64,000 nucleotides of DNA from Rhea pennata (Eukaryota; Chordata; Aves; Rheiformes; Rheidae): NCBI RefSeq assembly GCF_028389875.1, contig NC_084670.1:36229155-36293154 (forward strand), written 5' to 3'. Shown piece after piece: positions 1 to 11,100 of the stretch. The position numbers and the translations under genes are program-made. The notes beneath the pieces are model-generated. The model was not told the origin of the DNA, did not search any database, and saw only the letters and a program-made list of their open reading frames with translations. Each line of letters starts with the position of its first letter. Positions within the stretch are counted from its first letter, which is position 1.

Positions 1-589
1 ATTTAAGAGCTCCCGAATTAGGGCGCATTATGAGGCGTAGGTGTCAAATGGAGGGTGGACCTCCTATCAGAGAAACAGCTCGAAGCAACTTACATTATTT
101 TGCTGCAGGGAAGGGTAGTGGGATGAAGTGCGCACAAGGGTATGAAGTGCGCATAAAGGGATAAAGTCGCAGGCAGAGGCTCGGCAAGGGTTGCCTTAAT
201 TGACCAGAGGGGTCAGAGCCGAGTGCGCACAAAGGTGCAGGTATAAAGGTGGAGGCTGGAGTTTCTAGGTAGCTGGCCTGGGGTCAAGCCAATCCACCAT
301 TCCTCCCCGTAGCCCTTTGGGGTGTGCATTTTGAAACACTGGGATATCTTTGTAGAAGCTACTGTGATTAATATGTGTAAGTTGGAATGGCTAAGTTGGA
401 ATGTGATGAGCAATGGCCAGAAAATGTGACCTTGAACTGTAATACTGGTCAATAGAAGGTATATAAAAGCAATAATTCTGGTCATCCGAAGAAGGATGAC
501 AAAGCCCCAGAGCCCAGAAAACACCAACCTGAATATGTTAGAGGAGTCAAATATGGAACGGAGGGGAGCGGGGGAGAAAACCAGAATTT

Positions 590-1100
590 GCGCAGCTGAT
601 CCCCTGGTTCCATTAAAGCTGGGGAATGAAACTGTAGATTTTTTTATTAGATAGTGGAGCCGCTCATTCAGTGATAACGAGTTGTAAAGGACCCTTAAGT
701 AAGACGACTACTACTACCAGGGTTGGGGCTATGGGGAGGAAAACCTGGAGGCCATTTTTGCAAGCAGTGGAATGTACAATTGGAGGTACTAAACGGACTC
801 ATGAGTTTCTCTAGCTGCCAGTGTTCCCTGCCTTTATTAGGACGGGATTTACTATGCAAATTCATGTGCAGATAAGCTTTTCCAAGAGTTCCGTGCAGCT
901 CCACAGCCCTCCAGAACTGGCATGGGGAGTGCAAATCTGCCTTTTGATGGAGTCGGCTCTGTGGAATAACGGTGCAAGTATCCCTTCAAGTGTATTGGTT
1001 GCAGTGATTCCCCTGCTCTGGGCTTCGACAAAGCCGGGGAAAGGGAAGAACGCGACCCTAGTCAAAATAGAGCTACAGCTGGGAGCAAAGCCAGTTTAGG
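590..1100 (+). pseudogene. ERV-A protease remnant
   Basis: A protease active-site type motif (DSGAAHS, about 653-675) is readable in one frame and is preceded by a T-rich run that shifts the frame. The following 300 bases stay partly open (821-1099) and lead into the stretch that precedes the polymerase domain. The product would be the aspartic protease that cleaves viral polyproteins; this copy is broken by stops and cannot be read through. Confidence 0.65.
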
Positions 1101-1660
1101 GTGCATCAGGACCCTGCCAAGCTAGGAGCACATAGAGGATTGGAACCCCTAATTAATACCTTCTTGCAAAATGGCTTGCTTAGAGAGTGTTGATCTGAAT
1201 TCAACACACCAATCCTGCCAGTAAGAAAATCGCGTTTGCAAGAATATCAGCTGGTCCAGGGCCTAAGGGCAGTGAACCAGGTAACAAAAGATATACACGC
1301 AACCATGCCAAACCCATATATTCTTTTAGCCTTGGTGCCTGAGACTAACACTTGTTTTACGGTGCTAGATTTAAAAGATGCTTTTTTCCTGTATTCCCGT
1401 AGAAGAGCAAAGCCAGACAATTTTTGCCTTTGAATGGGGATGTCCCACTACGAGGAGGAAGGAGCAGTTATGCTGGACGGTGGTTCTTCAAGGATTCAAG
1501 AATAGTCCTACCCTGTCTGGTGAGATCTTGGCCCAGTGGCGGGAAGGTAGTCAAATGCCACTCTTTTACGGTCTGTGGATGGCATCTTGATTGGAGCTGA
1601 CTCAGAGCAACTATGGCTAGAAGCGACAGTGAGTCTGTTAAATTTTTGTGGGGGAGGGAC
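1100..1660 (+). pseudogene. ERV-A reverse transcriptase remnant
   Basis: The fingers and palm start is clear: the frame at 1236-1433 contains VQGLRAVNQ followed by an NPY-type segment and VLDLKDAFF, the first catalytic aspartate motif of retroviral reverse transcriptase. The frame then changes near 1390 and again near 1440-1575. At 1575-1650 the text around DGILIGAD matches the second palm motif region. No frame crosses the whole domain, so this is a pseudogene. Confidence 0.85.
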
Positions 1661-1870
1661 TTGCCGGGTGTTGTGCTTCAAAGAAGAAGGCTCAGATTGC
1701 GAAGAAGGAAGCAATGTAAAGTATGGACAAGAGCTGTTAAGATTGTTACAGGCAATAATGGAACCCAAAGAAGTAGCGATAATGCATTGCAAAGCCCACC
1801 AGCAAGGAAGTAGGGAAGTGGCACAAGGTAAAAGGAGAGCAGATACAGTAGCCGGGAAGAGCAGTGTTAG
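1660..1870 (+). pseudogene. ERV-A RNase H tail, joined to RT by a deletion
   Basis: In the same open stretch as the last RT motif (1575-1934), the text jumps to the C-terminal part of an RNase H domain: LLQAIMEPKEVAIMHCKAHQ and then a RRADTVA segment. The RT thumb, the connection and most of RNase H are missing between them, so an internal deletion of several hundred bases is likely. The function would be degradation of RNA in RNA-DNA hybrids; this remnant lacks the catalytic core. Confidence 0.65.
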
Positions 1871-2039
1871 CGGGACAAGTGATTGGAGCTCTAATACCCA
1901 GTGGAAAGATACAACTGAGACTGAGACCTGCTGAATATTCAGACAATGAAAATGAATTGTCAGGAAGGCTGAAATGTACAAAAAATGCTGAAGGGTAGTG
2001 GCTCACTCCAAATGGACAAGTTTTAACTGCTGGCAAAAT

Positions 2040-3025
2040 GATGGAAGTGCTCCTTAAGAGACTGCACGAGGAAACTCAGGTGGGAGCAGATGCTACGATA
2101 AGCAGTGCAAAAAGATACGCTGTGGAGTCAAAGATGCAATCTAATGCTGACCTTATTGTAAAAAGATGCCGCAGCTGTTGTGCAGGTAACCCCCAAATTT
2201 AGAAGAAGCCACCAATGGGAGAAGTAAGAAGAGGATTAACCCCAGGGGAACAGTGGCAGATAGATTTCTCTGAATTGCCTAAATGTGGTCATACTGATTT
2301 GTTTTGGTAGATACCTTTTCTGGCTGGGAAGCTTTCCCATGCTCCACCAGTGGCGCAAAAGAAGTGATTGGGATTTTACTACAAGAAATAATTCCTCGAT
2401 TTGGGATGCCTGAAGGTATAAAATGAGGTCCATTGTCTGAGGACATCTGGGATGTAGTTCAGGGAACATGAGAGTTTTTACGCACTCAGACCGTAGAACG
2501 GCAGCGCAGCTTAGTAAAATTTGTCAAGAAACATCTCTAAAGTGGCCAGTAGCTTTTCCAATAGCGCTTTTGAGGATTCAGATACAGCCCAGGACAAGAA
2601 CTAGGATCATTCCTTACGAGGTGCTGTACGGAAAACCGTACCAGGTCCCCTTAATACCTGGGGAACCCCATATAGTGGGTGAGGCAGACTTACGCTTATA
2701 TTTGATCTCCCTAGAAAAGGCTGTGGTAGCCCGCCCTTAGAGGAGATACGTCATTCTCGCTGGACCACTCGCTTTGGACACTCGGGTCCACCTGTATCAG
2801 CCAGGTGATTGGCTTTACCTGAAATCCTGGAACTCAGAAACCCTCCAGGAAAAGTGGAAAGGCCTGCGACAGGTACTTTTGACAACATATGCCTCCCTCA
2901 GATTAGAGGGAGTGAAGCCCTGGGTCCACTGTACGCAAGTAAAATTGTCTCCACGCCCTGTTCAGTGGCCCACAGTTGCAACTAAGGACCCGCTCAAACT
3001 AAAACTCCAGAGGGTGAACCTCTGA
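2040..3025 (+). pseudogene. ERV-A integrase remnant
   Basis: A zinc-binding-like segment (about 2040-2200, ending in a CRSC motif) is followed by the start of the catalytic core (QWQIDFSELP near 2251-2280), a core tail (2560-2700, with YEVLYGKPY) and the C-terminal DNA-binding domain (2774-3025, with YQPGDWLYLKSW). Domain order is normal. Stops and frame changes occur at about 2310, 2370-2430, 2595 and 2740, so no functional integrase can be made. The adjacent frames with hydrophobic text near 3050-3100 may be the first bases of env. Confidence 0.85.
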
Positions 3026-3302
3026 AGGACTGAGCATCAGGATGCAGGGATTATTTTGATGATGATGTTTGTGATATTAATCCTGGTCATCCTGGTATGA
3101 CACCTATCTGCCTCTAGAGACCCCCGTGACTCCGAAAAACAGCCCCTCGTGGACTCAATGCACACACGTAATGATATGTAAGTATAAAAGCGAATTCTTG
3201 GAAAAGTAATGAATACCCAAATTAATTCCAGGAATTGTAATGAATGTGTATGAGGGGTATCGGCTAAAAGCTCAACAAATCGTGGTCTCAGGGGGTGTAT
3301 TA

Positions 3303-3400
3303 GGTGGAAGGATCCGCTATGCCCCCGGCACCTATTAAAGGAATGCCTGCTTTTTCATGCTACCTTGGTGTTAAGGAGTTTTATTTTCCATTCTTTTGGG
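3303..3400 (+). repeat. Direct repeat, copy 1 (about 98 bp)
   Basis: This unit starts at GTGGAAGGATCC and runs through a TTAAAGGAATGCCTGCT segment and a TGTTAAGGAGTTTT segment. A second copy with scattered substitutions lies at about 3702-3800, roughly 399 bp downstream. It sits just after the last recognisable ERV-A sequence, so it could be part of an LTR or a host tandem duplication. Confidence 0.75.
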
Positions 3401-3701
3401 TAACCTTTTCTGGCACCCCAGATGGGACATTGCTTCTGAGTCTCGATGGATCCATGGGATCGCTGCATCTCCAGCTGGCACTGAGGGATTGTCAGGGAGA
3501 ACCTCTGATCCCCGGACCCGAGACCTCCGAGCAAGGTCCCCTGCTGAAAGGTAAAGGCATTCCTCTTAAAAGAAAGAAAAGGGAAAAAAAGAAGGGAGAT
3601 CCTGAGGCAGGATACCTGTCCGTAGGATGTGGCAGTGAAAGCCTTGCAGGATTGGCCTCTAAAGGTAGCTAAAGCAAGGGAGGGTAAGGTAACTGACAAG
3701 C

Positions 3702-3800
3702 GTGGAAGGATCCACTACGTCCCTAGCGCCTGTTAAAGGAATGCCTGCTCCTTAATGCTACACTGGTGTTAAGGAGTTTTGTTTTCCACTTTTTCGGAAC
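3702..3800 (+). repeat. Direct repeat, copy 2 (about 98 bp)
   Basis: Second copy of the unit at 3303-3400, differing by about one base in eight or fewer. The sequence between the copies (3401-3701) holds a short open frame (3304-3672) that starts inside copy 1 and has no recognised similarity. Confidence 0.75.
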
Positions 3801-3999
3801 ACCTGTGGCAGGGCAGATTGACCTGAGAGCATGGAGGTGGTACACTGTGAAGGGCTTATGCCCAGTGTTGTCCCTGCTTGGGCCTTCTGAGTCCCCGGGG
3901 TTTTTCTCTGCTTGTGTGTCACCCACCAGTCCTTGTGTTGCGGTAAGGTTCTCTGCTAACAGCCCTGCTGACAGCTAGCAGACCTGAGATGGGGCTCCT

Positions 4000-6070
4000 G
4001 GAGAAGTGACTTTGGGTAAGCCTGTGCTCCAGGATGAATGCGAGGCAGCTATTTTGCTTGGCTGTGTTGCATGTATTAACACTGAGAGATTATGCTTGTG
4101 TGCCCCCTGGGCTTAAGTTTTCTGCTTGGGTGGGAGGCGTGTGGCAGCTTTTGGTGAGTCTCTCACCTGATGTCTCCTTCTGGCTTCTAGGTTTTTAAAT
4201 GAGCAAGACCTGGGCAAAGCCACAAAAGGAGCTGTTGCCAAACCAATCTGAAGAGCTTGCCTGGCAACAGAAGGGAGAAGGCAGCTCTGAGGAGCTGAGC
4301 GATGTGAGAGGTGATGTAACAGCAGACCCTGCTGTTGAGACTCTGGAGGCAAGGAAGTGGTAGGACAGGAAATCTCGGTGAGTGGGGAGAAGGTGGTGCC
4401 CTAGAAAGGGAGAGCTGCACACTTGAGGGAGTCGGAAGGGGCCACGAGGAGGCTGGACTTAGTCCGTAGTAGCCCATGTGTGAGGATGCTGAGCTGTCCC
4501 TCTTGTGAGCCCTGTCCCCGAGATGCAGTTGTGAAGAGCTGCATTTCAGGCCAGCGCCTGCTCTCCCAAGCACACCAATGCTGTGGAGGTGCTGGGAGAA
4601 ATGCTGCAGCAGTGAGGATCTGCAGAGGGTGCGGTGAGGTGAGGCTGCAGGAGAAACAGATTGCGGAACCTCCTGCTCCTCGCGGGCTTGGCTCCTGAGC
4701 ACACTCCTGCAAACTGCCTGGGTGGTGCATTTGCAGAGGGCTGCCACCAAGTGCGGGGCACTATGCGCAGAAAGGAGGAAAATGTGTGCAGAAGGAATCA
4801 CCTGAAGCCAGAGTCCCTGTAGGGGACAGGCAGATGAGAGAACTGGTTCGTGTGACAGATTTACGTAGTGCTGGTCCCTCAGTTGAGTGTCAAAAAGCAC
4901 AGCTGTACGGCCGTGGAGGCTTCAAGGACAGCTTCCAGTGTGTTCGTTGCCTTTGATGGAGTCTTGCAAATGACTCCATGCTTTTCCGCATGTCTTTCCT
5001 GCTTGCCAGCCCATGACCTTGCAGGGAGAAGTTGTCAATAAAGCCAAAGGACAGAAGAGGGGCTGTGCTGTGCTGTGCTGTGCTGTGCTGTGCTGTGGGG
5101 AGGGCCTAGACTAATGGTCGCCCTGTGAGTTGGGTAGACTTTGCTGGCAGTGCCTGTACAGAGGTCAGGGTCAGGCTCTTTGAGTCCAGTGGCTGGAGGC
5201 AGTTGTAGCGGGGAGCTCACAGCGGTGGTGTTCCTTGATGTGCTGTACCTCTAGTAGCATGAATTAGTTCTATTAGCTTGAGCAGTAGCATTCTTTTGAT
5301 GCATAACTAAGACACGGTTTTGTAAGTCAGTTTTGTTGCCTGAAGGATTAGGATTGACTCCCAAGCATGCTGGTGTAAAGAAGAAGAAAGAAAACAGCCT
5401 GTTGCCTGCCGTGGCCGAGGAATGGAGCTGTTAATGTAGGCTTGGTTGGGAAAAGCAGGCGCTGGAGTTGAATGTCGTGTGACTGACTGTCCAGTCAGCG
5501 GATGCCTCCTGGGCTGTTGCGTGGGGTTTCCTCTGATCTCCGGTCCATCTGAAATGCCTCCTCTCTGTTTGTCTTGCGCTGTAGTTGCCACTTGAGGAGG
5601 AAGAGTGTCAGAGAAAAATGGTGGCTTTTGTCCAGACAAGTTCCAAATGAAGAGGAAAACGGCACAAGAGCAACTGGCAAAAACTGCGGTTTCTCTCTGC
5701 CTTGCCCACACAGAGAAGGAGAAGAAAGTGACCCAGAGGCTGGAGATGCCACAACAAGTGTAAGTTTATGCCAGCTCCTGCCAAGGCCCAGGGGAGTGCA
5801 GCAGCATGGATTGCTGTGCTGCAGGGTTGCAGATCCTGGGTCTCGGGTGGATGCGGCACCCTCTGCTCGTTGCAGGATTATGTAGTTGCCACCTTTTACC
5901 ATAGGAATTGTGCTGTTCCCACCTGAGATTGTTGCAGGAATTACACAGTCACCACCTGCTGCCGTAGGCATTACGCAGTATCATTGGATACCTGCGGGAC
6001 TGTTGAGTAGTGTATCAGTAGTAACGTTGCAGGATTTTGTGTTCCATTTCTTGAAAGTCATGTTATCAGC
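4000..6070. other. No recognised gene; unique-looking flank
   Basis: I see no known protein or RNA here. Several overlapping frames of 60-240 codons on the - strand are serine- and leucine-rich and look like chance frames in GC-rich DNA. The only clear element is the pentanucleotide microsatellite at about 5060-5098. A phrase with TTGCAGGAATTA and CACCTTT-type words repeats loosely at 5870-5990. The ERV-B remnant begins at about 6075. Confidence 0.6.
5060..5098. repeat. (GCTGT)n microsatellite
   Basis: About seven perfect tandem copies of a GCTGT/CTGTG pentamer. Likely polymorphic in length. Confidence 0.95.
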
Positions 6071-7449
6071 ATTCAGGTGGGTCAGCTGATGGGCTTGTGG
6101 GCATGCTGGGGAGACAAGGCCTGTGTTGCATGTTGTTTGGGGAGCAATTCAACCTCCTGTGGCACACAGCTAGTTACTGAATGTCCTAGTACCAATGGTC
6201 GACCTTTTTCTGGGATGGTAGCTGCTGCTGCAACTGATCTGATGCATGTGGGAGCTCCTTGTGCAGCTGGATCCAAGTGAGCAGGGTAGTGTGCCACCAG
6301 CCTTTGATGGGGACCTGCTTTTTGAGTTAAAGCCCCACTGGCTCCCTGCTTTTGTTCATGTCTCTGTAGGTTAAAAGGTTTTGTGTAGCCTGGAAGTCCT
6401 GAGGCTGGGGCAGAAGCTAGGGCGCCTTTTATAGCTTGAAAAGCCTTTTCTCATTCCGGTCCCCATTTGGTAGCTTCTACTTCGTCCTTTTTAATTGCCT
6501 CTGTCAAGTGGCAGTTAAAATTTTCTCATCTCTCCTAACCCTGGTGTCCATGGTGGGCAAAACCCGTCTGCTTCTAAAATCCTCGTAACAGTTTTTTTTG
6601 TAACTGGTTAAGGAAATTCAGCGATGGCTCTTACCCTTTCTGGATCAGTTATTTACTGCCGCTCCTTCTGAATGAATCCCAAATACTTCACCTCTGTACA
6701 ACACAGGTGGAGCTTAGACGGAGATGCGCGATGCCCTTTAGTTGCTAATGCAGTGCATAAATGTATAGTATCCTTTAAACAATCATCATAGTTTTTACTT
6801 GCTTTCAGTAAGTCCATCCACATATTGTATTCAAGCTAATCCACCAGGTAACTCAGTATCTTTTCAATCTTCCTTCAATATTCAAGTGAATATGGTAGAA
6901 GACCCAGTAAATGCTTGTGGAAGTCCACATTAACTACTGTCTTTTCCAAGCACAGGCAAGTAAGGGTGGGCTCTCTTCATCTATTGGAACGCTAAATAAT
7001 GCGGCAGTCCAGTCAATCACAGTAGGATATCCAGCCCAGTGTGGTATTTGCAAAAGTGTAGTAGAGCTGTCGGTTACCACTGGGTGCGGAACTCTAACAC
7101 ACTGATTAATTGCTCTCCAATCCTGTACCAACCAAAAGTCTGCAGGCCCGTCTTTGTCTAAGCTGTTTTTACTTCCTGGTAGAATTGACACGTTGTACAG
7201 GGATTCACACGCTTTTAGAATTCCTTGAACAAGATATTTTCTTTAATTTGCTTTAGAATGCCTTTTTTTCTGCTTCCCTGCTGTATCCGTGCTACGTGAT
7301 ACTTGATGGGAATGGTCCGTGTTGCAACTTTTGTATCTGTACCACCTGCTATTTGGTGAGAATAGTCTAGTGCTGTAACTTTTTAGTGCCTAGAACAATA
7401 CCGCTGTGTTAAGCAGGATACAAACAAGTAACTAACAAGGTCATGGAAA

Positions 7450-8010
7450 TCTGTGAGAAAGAACAGCGGTTGGTCACATATAGATTCTGTGGCTTCCAGC
7501 CACAGAATCACCATGAGAAGCAGTCAACAGGAAGGTCAGAAGCTGAAGAGTAGTGAAATAGCAACCCCCAAAGCCAAATGTGGCCCCCGAAATAAGTCTG
7601 CACGCGTGCGCAGTATCATAGCCCCGTTATGCAACCGGGGCGGAGTTGGGCTAGACTCCCCGCACTTGCTGGCCCCAGGTGCCGGGACTCCCGCCTACCG
7701 CAAGTAATCATAAATGCCGGAGTTTTCCGAAGGAGGGTGAGGCTGCTACACAACAGAGGACCACGTTGCCTCCTCGGGGACGCCCGAAAAGATTGTGCCT
7801 GCCGACTCTCCCTCTCACCATGCAGACGATCGGGACAAGCATTGAGGTGGTCCTTCTCAAGATTACCATCAGGTCGGTCTGTTTGTAAGTATCTACTAAT
7901 AAACTGCTTGCTACTGAAGAGTGTTTGTGCGTGTGTGTGTGAGTTTGTGCTGGCTGGCCAAACCGGATGTTTGGCCCCCGGGAATCTAACTAGAACACCT
8001 GCAGAAGCAT
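7450..8010 (+). mobile_element. Candidate solo LTR inserted in ERV-B pol
   Basis: This 0.5-0.6 kb block interrupts the - strand polymerase frame. In the + direction it starts near a TGTGAGAAAG and ends near CCCCCGGGAATCTAAC. It has a CATAAA box-like word at about 7710 and an AATAAA polyadenylation signal at about 7899 followed by a GT-rich run (7925-7945), the usual LTR order. There is no internal coding region. Exact ends and the target-site duplication were not established, so the call is tentative. Confidence 0.4.
7483..7509. other. Perfect 11-bp stem hairpin
   Basis: GATTCTGTGGC and its exact reverse complement flank a 5-base loop (TTCCA). The arms contain ATTCTGTG, the short word repeated at CR1 3' ends, so it may be a remnant of two opposed CR1 tips, or chance. 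Confidence 0.7.
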
Positions 8011-8559
8011 CCATCTGCGAGGGATGGGATAGTGTTTTACTGCTGGGGGCGCTCCCCTCCCCGCTTTGCTTTTCTGCCTATTGGCTGTGCTGATTTCAGT
8101 AATCCCACCTCTGTCCCTGACCTGCTCCATACCATAGTTCCTTGGGTATGTCTTGTAGGGCTCTCGGTGTTTCTGGTTCAGACCCGTATGGCCAGAAGCT
8201 GTACATCCCCGCCGCAATTATTAGATCAGCGCCCTTTGGCAAAAGATGCACTTTTGTACATCTGGAGCCTGGAGAAGATGTCTCCCTTGAAAACAAGCCG
8301 GTGAGTCTTCTGCTATCACAAATCTTCGCCATGCTCCCTTCTTACCTGTGGCCAGTCGTAATGGTTTACGTAAGGCCTGTTCCCCCTTTCCAGTTACCCC
8401 TTGTATCAATATTTAATCTTACAATAGAGCACCCTGCAGAACAAAGTTTAGAAGTGACAAAGTTGCCCCTGTATCAATGAAAAACTCGACCTTCTGTTTC
8501 CCTGTTTTCCCAGTTACATGCCCTTTATGGTCTAATTGAGTGTTCCACATCCCATAGAC

Positions 8560-10250
8560 CTCAGCCTCCACTGAGTTTTCCAAGTCCCACGCCTCCAGTC
8601 ATTGGTGGTGCTGATCACCGTGCCTGAATTCTCGTCTCAAATCTCTCGTATCCATTTCTCTCCCTAATCCTCTAGGCTGAAGTGACATTCCCTTTTTCAA
8701 TGCCCCAGCCTCTCCACAACAGTTACATCTCTTCTCCCAGTCTCCCCTTGGTCTTCGCGCTGCTTCCTCGACTCTGTAATTGAATCCTCCCCGGCCTCTG
8801 CCTCATCCTCTTCAAGGAGGAAGCCTTCTTCCAGTCCCCTTTCCTTATAATCATTGCAATGACAACAACGCTGCTGCCAGCAGAGTAGTCTCTTGCTGCT
8901 TCTCTTGCCTCCTTTCTTTTGCTAGTTCTGTGGTTTGTCGCTCTTCTCTTCCATCGTATGTATGAACAGCTACACTCAAAACTTTCTGTGGAGTTTCCCC
9001 TTGCCATCTGGGCATACATTCCATAAAGTACTCCCTTATATCAGAAGCCACCTGGTCTACAGATACGCTAACTCATGACTGAAGTTCTGTTGTGTCATTC
9101 CCCCGTATTTTAACAGGGCTTGTTGCAGTCTTCCCCAGTAATCACTGGGCTGTTCCTTTGGCCTCTGCCTGTGTTGCTGTGCCGTAGACCAATTCACTCC
9201 TCCTCCTCCTCTGTAAGCTCTATTAGCTTCCACCAAATTTCTGATTGTTCTTTGGCAGGCAGCCCTCTCCCCTGCCTTCTTGTAGTCCCAGGTGGGGTCG
9301 CTGGCCGGCCGCATGGCCCTCTTTCCTCCCGTTTGCCTTGGCAGTTCTGTGTCTTTTTCTAGTATTTTTTCTTTCTCATCTGATCAAAACAACTATTTTA
9401 ACAAAATTTGAACATCTCCCCATGATGAGTTATAGCCAGGGCATATATTGGAAAACCCCCGAGCACATTTTTGTGCATCCTCCCTTAACCATTGGCATTT
9501 TACTGTGCCATCTAGCCAAGTCTCTGGGATTCCAGGGTTGTTATCCCAGGGTTGTTTTGTATAGCTGTGCAGTACTGGGGGAGGTGCATCAGCCTCCTCC
9601 TGCTCCCTCACCCCCCCCTCCCCGGCCATCTGCTCCTGGTTGCATTGCAGCTGGATTAGGAACAACATTAGGAACCATTGGATCGCTGCCAGTGGGAGCA
9701 ACAGGAGCTAATATGGGAGGGGTTATGGGAGAGGCAGAGGAAGGAGGTGCATAGGGTGGAATGGATTCCACGGGCAAACTAGTTGAATTGGTTGGATGAT
9801 TTAAAATTGATGCTGAAGTCGCAACCTGAGACTTAGGCAAATTTCTTCAACTGTTTTCCTTATGCTGATCATACGCCCAATTATCCCATGCATACCAACA
9901 ATCCATTTGTTGAGGCTTTTTGTCCTCCAGGATACTTTTGTAGTAGTGCCAATTTCTTTTGATTAAAAGCCCCTTCACTGGGCAAGCCCTCCTAGACAGA
10001 TCAGTGCTGGCCAATCTTCCTGACATAACGTTACTGCTCGTTTCCTTGACAAGCCTACAACCCCAGTTATCTTCTTCCAGTTTTCCAATACCTTGGCTAA
10101 GGGCATCGCCTTTTTCACACCAGGTCTAGTTCCCATTTCCTGACCAGAATTTACAGCAGAGGTTTTAAGAGTCTCCAGGCAGCACCTCCCGTTGCCAAAG
10201 TTCCCAGGCTCCTGAACCACATTGGTACGACATCTTGAAAGGCTGGCCAC
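8560..10250 (-). pseudogene. ERV-B gag remnant, left copy
   Basis: The first frame (10250-9975) looks like a matrix domain: a segment with NWKKI and then a QEDWPAL word, typical of gammaretroviral MA. A proline-rich linker (9840-9589) follows, with PPYAP as a possible late-domain-like motif. A capsid-like stretch (about 9700-8850) contains SDYWGRLQQALL. A CCHC-type knuckle lies near 8683-8735, in which a stop codon interrupts the motif between the histidine and the last cysteine. Frame changes at about 9590, 9390 and 9060 break the gene. The role in life would be the virion structural polyprotein; this copy is dead. Confidence 0.8.
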
Positions 10251-10837
10251 TAGAAGCCACGAATGTGCTGCAACTAGTGATGCATCCTGTGTTCCTACTG
10301 TTCAGAGTCACTGTCTTGTTACTTGTTGGGAGCTCGATATTGACCTGTTACCTTAAAAACTCAAGTTTAATCAACCTACCAACCTCTTGTCAACTACAGG
10401 TTTCACAGCTCTCCCTGCCACAGTGTGTGCAGGCAAGAGGGCTGGTCCTTCTCAGGAGGAATGGCTTAAGCTCAGTGCACCATCCCAGGAATCCGTCAAT
10501 GTGGGTCTGAGCCAAGGGGTGGGGTGTGACTGACCCATAAAGCAGGAGCGAAGGGCAGCCTTTGCTTTGGAGAAAGAGGTCTGGCAGAGGGAGGGTCATC
10601 AGACTCTCCCTTGGCTGAGTGGATCAGCTGTGGTAAATGCTTCTCCCTGAGGTCATCTGAGGAGGGTGGCTGACCCCCACCTTAGTCAACCCCCCCCCCC
10701 CCCGTCTTCCCTCCCAGTGCCTGGGGAAGCCCAGCGTTGTGATGGTGATCATGTGCTAGAGACCGGTAACAGGGATCACAGAGGGATGGGGGCTGAACTG
10801 TATATTGCACTTGCTCTATTTTGCTAAGGGTAACTTA
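10251..10837. other. ERV-B leader region; LTR not identified
   Basis: In the direction of ERV-B gag (- strand) this is upstream sequence. A conventional LTR pair or primer-binding site is not clear by eye. A poly(C) run of about 13 lies near 10690-10703. No gene is supported on either strand. Confidence 0.4.
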
Positions 10838-11100
10838 CACTTGTAGTGTGGTTAGCGCAGGTTGCTGTATCGCTCTGCTGCATCAAGAACCTGTGTAACA
10901 TCAAACCTCTTCCGAGAAGTAAGTGTTGCTGTTACACATTTTGCTTGGAAGCATCACGGCCTGCATGTGTGGACTGTCAAAAGAAGCTGGTCGGAGGGTA
11001 TTGGTCTCTGACCTGGGGGAGCAGGGTCCTGAACTCTTGGGTCCCTGGGAGGGAGGAGTACGGCCCAAACGCCTGTGTCCCCGGGGAGAGGGCATGCTGA
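10838..11100 (+). repeat. Diverged direct repeat pair, copy 1 (left arm)
   Basis: Begins TAGTGTGGTTAGCGC and runs through a TGCATCAAGAACC segment, an ACATTTTGCT segment and a TGTGTGGACT segment into a region rich in GGGTCCCTGG words. A second copy with about 20-25% differences lies at 12314-12570 in the same orientation. Such a spaced pair around 1.2 kb of non-repetitive DNA could be an old LTR pair, but no viral gene between them is recognised. Confidence 0.7.

Larger units (their letters stand above)
1..3110 (+). mobile_element. ERV-A: decayed gammaretrovirus-like provirus fragment
   Basis: Protease, reverse transcriptase, RNase H tail and integrase remnants follow in the normal pol order on the + strand, with many stops and frame changes. 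The motif spacing and wording match class I (gammaretrovirus-like) elements rather than alpharetroviruses; this is family recognition by eye. No intact frame longer than about 120 codons remains. The 5' part (1-530) has no clear gag and contains TATA-like stretches near 240 and 458, so it may be LTR or leader, but boundaries are not determinable. After 3025 a short hydrophobic frame could be an env leader, and then recognisable viral sequence ends. Confidence 0.8.
6082..8550 (-). pseudogene. ERV-B pro-pol remnant, left copy
   Basis: A protease active-site segment (FFIDTGA) lies near 8490-8460 on the - strand. The frame at 7191-6934 contains DFWLVQDWRAINQ and a VIDWTAALFSVP segment, the first part of reverse transcriptase; the usual Asp-Ala pair of that motif is replaced here. 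The frame at 6297-6082 resembles the region after the RT thumb. The area between 7450 and 8010 is non-viral in this direction and looks like a later insertion. Integrase was not found. Confidence 0.7.
6075..10250 (-). mobile_element. ERV-B, left copy: gammaretrovirus-like element on the - strand
   Basis: Reading on the - strand, gag starts at about 10250, followed by protease near 8500, polymerase (8330 to about 6900) and a connection/RNase H-type stretch (6297-6082), after which similarity stops. There is no recognised env or 3' LTR, so the element is truncated at about 6075. A solo LTR-like insert (about 7450-8010) splits pol. The part from 10250 to 8300 is duplicated in the right arm at 62045-64000. 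All long frames carry stops. Confidence 0.8.

Noticed and set aside
118-175. GTGCGCA/ATAAAGG words as a CRISPR-like or regulatory array
   Set aside because: Only two or three imperfect short repeats in an old retroviral region; no spacer structure.
4187-4900. 237-codon - strand frame in the left flank
   Set aside because: Overlapped by several other long frames in both strands, Ser/Leu/His-rich text with no domain; typical of chance frames in GC-rich DNA.
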